Below are positions 31,064 through 34,599 of a DNA stretch of 34,599 nt, in pieces. The stretch spans positions 1 through 34,599 of the forward strand of contig QZKI01000117.1 of assembly GCA_003598055.1 (NCBI GenBank). Reading direction: 5' to 3'. The stretch is from Candidatus Abyssobacteria bacterium SURF_17. GTDB lineage: Bacteria; Abyssobacteria; SURF-5. Positions within the stretch are counted from its first letter, which is position 1, and each line of letters opens with the position of its first letter. The notes beneath the pieces were generated by a model. That model ran no database searches and had not been told where the DNA came from. It worked only from the letters and a program-made list of their open reading frames with translations. Made by a program: the position numbers and the translations under genes.

Positions 31064-32638
31064 TTATTTGTGGCGATATACGAGCACGCCCTTGCTATCG
31101 AAAGTCTTGAACTTCAGAGGGAACACCTTGACGAGCACATAGTTCTCCCTGAACCACGGGTCATCGATGAGGCTTTCGACGGCGAAGATCTCCATAGTCA
31201 CTATCCAATCGGCATTGACAGCTTTCGCGAAATCCGCTGAAATGCTCGCCCTATTCGGCCCGACCCATTTGCCGTAGGGTGGCGGCAGGAACGGGATGGC
31301 TTCAGGCGTGACGAGCCCGCATGCATCGAATATGTGATTGCGGGAATAGAAGCCGAGCGCGCCCACTTCCGGGGCAGCTATGGTATCGGAAGGGTTGCCA
31401 ACCTCGTTTATGAAATATGCGGCATCCCTGTAAGTCTGAGTTCGGAATTCGTTGCGTGGACCTGCGAAGCTGAGCGGTGGAGTTTTGAAATCGTGTTCTC
31501 GCCATGTCGAGTATGAACTTGCGGCGAGAAGCAACAACGGAACCGCCAACGATAGCGTGCGAGTGAAGGAGTTTGGCCCGCAGAGCTTGTGCCGGCCGAA
31601 TATGCTATCGACCGCTTCTGCAGCAAGACACGCGAGTCCGGTCATGAGAAAGAGGTACCATCCGATAAATATGACGGGGAAATACCAGGCGAAAACAAAC
31701 GGGTTGCTCACTCCGTAGAACACAAGGATGAGCAGCAGGAAGAGTGGAATCACGAACCATGTCTTCCGGTCGGGAGGTTTTCGCAGAATGAGCCCGACGG
31801 CCGCAGCAAGCACGACGACTCCCAACTCATACATCTTGCCGAGCGGACCAGCAGTCCAGAAGGTCATTCTCTCAAGGATGTATTCGAGCGCGTACCCGGG
31901 GGGGAGCGGATAGAGCGGGCGAGATTTTGCGATGAGAGAATGGTAAATGGGAGTTCCATAGTAGACAGTTGCAAATGCTGTCCAAACGGCGCCCGGCAGG
32001 ATGACGGAGGCAAGAAATGGAATTGGCCTTTTCCTGTCATGGAGCATCCATACGAAACCGACAAGAAGCGCGCAGAAAACGCCCTCAGGCCGAGTCATGA
32101 TAGAGAGTCCCGCAAGTGCGCCGGCGAGAATGTATCTCTCGGACATGAGGCAGAAGAACGAGAATAAGACAAAGGCGCAGAAAAGAAATGTCTCGTTTCC
32201 GCCGAGCGACACTGTTACCATATCGGATCGTAGCAGAAATAAGCCGGCAGCGAGTGCGCCCGCTGTGACCGACTCGAGAGTCTTTCGGAAGAGGAACAAA
32301 AACCCGAACGCGGTGGCGAGGAAAAGGATGATATTAAATTTGACTGCGAGCGCAGGAATTTCGACGTTCGGCATGAGCGCCTTCAGGAATGAGAGCCAAA
32401 CAATATAGATTGGCGTGGAACTGCCGAACACTCGCTCTCCCGGATTATAAACCGGGCCATTGCCTGCGAAGAGGTTGCTCACGTAGCGGAAGGTAATGTA
32501 CGAGTCGTCATACGGGATAACAGCGGCGTTCACGTGCAGATTGGCGGCATAGACGCAGCAAAGGACGAAGAAAGCGACAGGTGCGGTCTGAACGAGCCTG
32601 GTCGCGGCAATTCGCTGGGAGCGTCGGTTTTCTTGCAT
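31064..32638 (-). CDS. GT-C type integral-membrane glycosyltransferase
   Basis: A 524-aa polytopic membrane protein with about ten or more hydrophobic helices and a soluble C-terminus (about 410-524). The first outward loop has DDSYITFRYVSNLFAGNGPV, with D44 and D45 in the position of the catalytic Asp of GT-C enzymes, then NPGERVFGSSTPIY, as in the AftB/PMT-like group. It should transfer a sugar from a polyprenyl-phosphate donor to a periplasmic acceptor such as a glycan or lipid. The frame is open to 32872, but that part encodes hairpin repeats, one containing the ATG at 32710; hence the start at 32638 is preferred, though its ribosome-binding site is poor. Acceptor and donor are unknown. 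Confidence 0.82.
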   Translation of the reverse strand: MQENRRSQRIAATRLVQTAPVAFFVLCCVYAANLHVNAAVIPYDDSYITFRYVSNLFAGNGPVYNPGERVFGSSTPIYIVWLSFLKALMPNVEIPALAVKFNIILFLATAFGFLFLFRKTLESVTAGALAAGLFLLRSDMVTVSLGGNETFLFCAFVLFSFFCLMSERYILAGALAGLSIMTRPEGVFCALLVGFVWMLHDRKRPIPFLASVILPGAVWTAFATVYYGTPIYHSLIAKSRPLYPLPPGYALEYILERMTFWTAGPLGKMYELGVVVLAAAVGLILRKPPDRKTWFVIPLFLLLILVFYGVSNPFVFAWYFPVIFIGWYLFLMTGLACLAAEAVDSIFGRHKLCGPNSFTRTLSLAVPLLLLAASSYSTWREHDFKTPPLSFAGPRNEFRTQTYRDAAYFINEVGNPSDTIAAPEVGALGFYSRNHIFDACGLVTPEAIPFLPPPYGKWVGPNRASISADFAKAVNADWIVTMEIFAVESLIDDPWFRENYVLVKVFPLKFKTFDSKGVLVYRHK

Positions 32639-32703
32639 TCTTGAGAGCAGGCTGAGAGCCTTAGTACTGGCTCTTACAAATACGTTCAGGTATTCTCTCA
32701 CCT

Positions 32704-32738
32704 CCTGCATTGGCGACACGTCGCACGGCCAATGCAGG
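32704..32738. repeat. 11-bp inverted repeat
   Basis: CCTGCATTGGC pairs perfectly with GCCAATGCAGG around a 13-base loop. It is the first of four hairpins packed between the glycosyltransferase and SDR genes. Confidence 0.75.
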
Positions 32739-32764
32739 AAATTGTGAACAGTATACAGTAGGGA

Positions 32765-32778
32765 CCGTTCGCGAACGG
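32765..32778. repeat. 14-bp perfect palindrome
   Basis: CCGTTCGCGAACGG is a perfect palindrome, extended imperfectly to both sides by GTAGGGA and the counterpart CCCTTAC. It resembles the CCCCTACA hairpins in the flanking bases. Confidence 0.7.
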
Positions 32779-32803
32779 CCCTTACAAGGACCGTCGATTT
32801 TCG

Positions 32804-32839
32804 GGCTGCACGGGCACGGCGACGTGTGCCCATGCAGCC
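32804..32839. repeat. 14-bp inverted repeat with one mismatch
   Basis: GGCTGCACGGGCAC pairs with GTGCCCATGCAGCC around an 8-base loop, with one mismatch. Confidence 0.7.
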
Positions 32840-32862
32840 GCCAAAATCCCCATTTTCTGCGC

Positions 32863-32888
32863 GGGCGAACACGAGGTTCGCCCCTACA
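32863..32888. repeat. Hairpin element ending in CCCCTACA (copy 2)
   Basis: GGGCGAAC pairs perfectly with GTTCGCCC around ACGAG, followed by CTACA. Same layout as at 25967 and 33770. Confidence 0.75.
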
Positions 32889-32903
32889 GGGGCACACCTT
32901 GCT

Positions 32904-32920
32904 AATTGCGGGACAGTCTC
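32904..32920 (+). repeat. AATTGCGGGACnGTCTC repeat, copy 2
   Basis: AATTGCGGGACAGTCTC, 16 bases behind hairpin copy 2, in the gap before the end of the SDR gene. Confidence 0.6.
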
Positions 32921-32938
32921 TCTTTCCCTTGTCGCACC

Positions 32939-33730
32939 TCATCCGCCCAGCACCTTCTCCACTTCTATTTCCCAACCTGCGCTCATGCCGCCGTCCACAA
33001 CGAGTGCGTGGCCGTTGACGAACGAGGCGTCGTCGGAAGCGAGGAAGACGGCGCATCGGGCCACCTCTTCAGGTTTGCCCAGCCGGCCGGCCGGGCACAG
33101 ACCAATGACCTGCCCCTTCACGGCGTCGGCTCCGGGCATCGCCATTATGGACGTGACCATGGGCGTTGCGATGAAGCCCGGGCAGATGCAGTTGGCGCGT
33201 ATGCCTTTCCTGCCGTAATCCATTGCTGTGTTTCGGGTCAGCAAGACGACCCCACCCTTCGAGGCATTATACGCAGCCAGTCCGCCCGCGCCCATGATGC
33301 CCGCGACGGAGGCCATATTGATGACGGCGCCGCCGCCGTTCTTGAGCATGTGCGGGACCGCGTATTTTGTGCCGAGGAAAACGCCGCGCAGATTGACTGC
33401 GATCACGCGGTCCCACATCGCCTCGTCCGTTTCGGCAAGTCGCTGGAACACCTCGATTCCTGCATTGTTCACCATGATGTCGATGCAGCCGTATCGCTCA
33501 ATAGTTTTCTCGGCCAGGTTTTTCACGGAAGCGGATTCTGCAACGTCTGCCTCCACGAAGAACGCGGACTTCTTGAGCTTCTTTATCATCTCAACGGTCT
33601 CTTTTCCGCCGTCCGTATCAATGTCGGCGACTATCACCCGCGCGCCTTCCTGTGCGAACGCCAATGCAATTGCCCTTCCGATGCCGGAAGCGCCACCTGT
33701 CACAACGCTAATCTTGTCCTTCAGCTTCAT
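32939..33730 (-). CDS. Short-chain dehydrogenase/reductase (SDR)
   Basis: A 263-aa classical SDR that oxidises or reduces a hydroxy/keto group with NAD. TGGASGIG (11-18) is the cofactor loop, D36 at the end of the second strand favours NAD over NADP, NNAG is at 88-91, N113 in AVNLRG, and the catalytic S141, Y154 and K158 (YNASK) are complete. The C-terminal DGGMSAG closes the fold. The ATG at 33730 follows AGGAG by 6 bases; the ATG two codons earlier touches it too closely. The substrate is unknown. Hairpin repeats flank it on both sides. Confidence 0.94.
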   Translation of the reverse strand: MKLKDKISVVTGGASGIGRAIALAFAQEGARVIVADIDTDGGKETVEMIKKLKKSAFFVEADVAESASVKNLAEKTIERYGCIDIMVNNAGIEVFQRLAETDEAMWDRVIAVNLRGVFLGTKYAVPHMLKNGGGAVINMASVAGIMGAGGLAAYNASKGGVVLLTRNTAMDYGRKGIRANCICPGFIATPMVTSIMAMPGADAVKGQVIGLCPAGRLGKPEEVARCAVFLASDDASFVNGHALVVDGGMSAGWEIEVEKVLGG

Positions 33731-33769
33731 TCTCATCTCCTGTTTGGTAATTTGCCCGAGTCATGACAA

Positions 33770-33795
33770 GGGTGCAGCAATTCTGCGCCCCTACA
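33770..33795. repeat. Hairpin element ending in CCCCTACA (copy 3)
   Basis: GGGTGCAG pairs with CTGCGCCC (one G-T pair) around CAATT, followed by CTACA. AATTGC follows directly, so it touches repeat copy 3. Confidence 0.7.
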
Positions 33796-33811
33796 ATTGC
33801 GGGGCAGTTTC
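33795..33811 (+). repeat. AATTGCGGGACnGTCTC repeat, copy 3
   Basis: AATTGCGGGGCAGTTTC, with two changes from copy 2. It directly joins hairpin copy 3, the same neighbourhood relation as copy 2. Confidence 0.55.
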
Positions 33812-33816
33812 TTTGT

Positions 33817-33833
33817 CCCCTTTTCCAAAGGGG
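33817..33833. terminator. Possible terminator hairpin behind the MBL-fold gene
   Basis: CCCCTTT pairs with AAAGGGG around TCC, 46 bases behind the stop of the - strand gene ending at 33879. There is no clear T-tract, so the role is uncertain. Confidence 0.35.
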
Positions 33834-33878
33834 GTTTCATCGTAACAGAATTTAGGAAGCACCTCACTGGTCTAATGC

Positions 33879-34599
33879 CTATCTCCGCATGAGCATGGTG
33901 GTATTCTCGTCATCTATGATGTTCTGGACCCGCTCGTAGACATCCTCGAATTTCTCGCCCGAGTTCTGGAAGTAATGGACGATTCCATCAACGTGAGACC
34001 GGCGGAGACCGCCGGCCAGTTGCAGCAACTCCACATGAACGTATGCTTCCTGTCCTGCGAGCGGGTTGAATTTCGCAGGGTCAACAAAAACATCGAAATA
34101 GCGCCGCATCGTCGCGATTTGCCAGATGCTGTGCGGTCGCTTGCAGGTCTCGTAGGTGAGCCGGAGCCTGTGCTCATGATGTTTCTCGAGAAAATCGAGC
34201 CTTTCATGCAGCCTCTTAATTGCTTTGCCGTGAGCGGGCAATACGAGCGCGACGTCCTGCAGTCCTTTCATATATTTCAGCGTCCGCAGATAGGCAACGA
34301 GGTCGTCGGGGTGCGGTGTTATCGGGTAGAGGAGCGTGTCGCCGCACAGCATGATTGCTTCCTTGCCCGCGCCATCATACACAAGAATGGCAATGCCTCC
34401 GGGCGAGTGGCCTGCGTAGTGTCGCACGCAGATTGAGTCTCTCTCGAAGCCGTCGAGGCTCAAGCGGCCATCGAACGCGATAGGGCAATCTATTTTGAGC
34501 GAGAGGTCGGCGGTCTCAGGGTTCACGGTGGCCTGCGGGCGACCGCCCGATTTTGGCGGCGGCATACCCGTGGCCATGAGCATCGGCCTGAGATCGGAA
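33879..34599 (-). CDS. Metallo-beta-lactamase-fold hydrolase, 5' end outside the window
   Basis: The reading frame is open to the right edge of the window, so only the C-terminal part is seen (about 239 codons). GHSPGG carries one metal-binding His, CGDTLL the bridging Asp and LPAHG the last His of an MBL-fold hydrolase; the N-terminal HxHxDH motif must lie outside. A helical C-terminal extension (about 120-234, with LERL-type helices and AYVHVELLQLAGGL) is like the group with an added winged-helix-like tail (glyoxalase II or LACTB2-like). The substrate is unknown. It has no visible neighbour upstream; hairpin repeats separate it from the SDR gene. Confidence 0.88.
   Translation of the reverse strand, partial: SDLRPMLMATGMPPPKSGGRPQATVNPETADLSLKIDCPIAFDGRLSLDGFERDSICVRHYAGHSPGGIAILVYDGAGKEAIMLCGDTLLYPITPHPDDLVAYLRTLKYMKGLQDVALVLPAHGKAIKRLHERLDFLEKHHEHRLRLTYETCKRPHSIWQIATMRRYFDVFVDPAKFNPLAGQEAYVHVELLQLAGGLRRSHVDGIVHYFQNSGEKFEDVYERVQNIIDDENTTMLMRR

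Noticed and set aside
32639..32872. Longer N-terminus of the glycosyltransferase
   Set aside because: It translates hairpin repeats; the Arg-rich result precedes the first membrane helix without any family support.

Overview
The window is about 34.6 kb of moderately GC-rich, densely coded DNA. It looks like a Gram-negative bacterium: there are lipoprotein signal peptides, two outer-membrane beta-barrel proteins, a periplasmic sulfatase, DapF and Ddl for a DAP/D-Ala-D-Ala wall. Oxygen-independent chemistry (a radical-SAM sulfatase-maturating enzyme, several Fe-S proteins) and many small dispersed hairpin repeats fit an uncultured, probably anaerobic or facultative lineage. I cannot name the species.

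Left part (1-1.9 kb): a formylglycine-generating-enzyme-fold lipoprotein on the + strand, then the decayed 3' end of a DDE transposase with a long hairpin.

Central cluster (1.9-18.7 kb): fourteen consecutive genes, all on the - strand. In transcription order they are: a MalT-like LuxR (LAL) regulator; an 87-aa conserved small protein; a DUF3313-type lipoprotein; an outer-membrane barrel; a Ser-type sulfatase; a membrane-anchored unknown protein; the radical-SAM activator (anSME) that can oxidise the sulfatase active-site Ser; a second outer-membrane protein; a lone cyclic-nucleotide-binding domain; a secreted FlgT/CsgG-like protein; a DUF3300 protein; a DUF2950 protein; a patatin-like lipoprotein; and a QueG-like Fe-S protein. 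At least ten carry export signals, so this reads as a regulated envelope or sulfate-ester module. It lies between the transposase remnant and an initiator tRNA gene, which may mark an island.

tRNA and repeat zone (18.7-19.9 kb): initiator tRNA-fMet (CAT) on the - strand with a near-consensus promoter, inverted GAGATTGCTTCG repeats, and an orphan 78-aa gene with a strong promoter, a near-perfect Shine-Dalgarno and a downstream terminator-like hairpin.

Right part (19.97-30.75 kb), + strand: an MFS transporter; then a tightly packed series starting at a strong promoter (TTGACG-18-TATAAT): ArsR-type regulator, methyltransferase, HAD hydrolase, DapF (with its second catalytic Cys replaced by Ser), methyltransferase, D-Ala-D-Ala ligase. 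A LOG-like protein, a DUF1848 Fe-S protein, GlcD-like and GlcF-like oxidase subunits and a small membrane protein follow. The last 3.5 kb are on the - strand: a GT-C type glycosyltransferase, an SDR oxidoreductase and a truncated metallo-beta-lactamase-fold hydrolase, separated by hairpin repeats.
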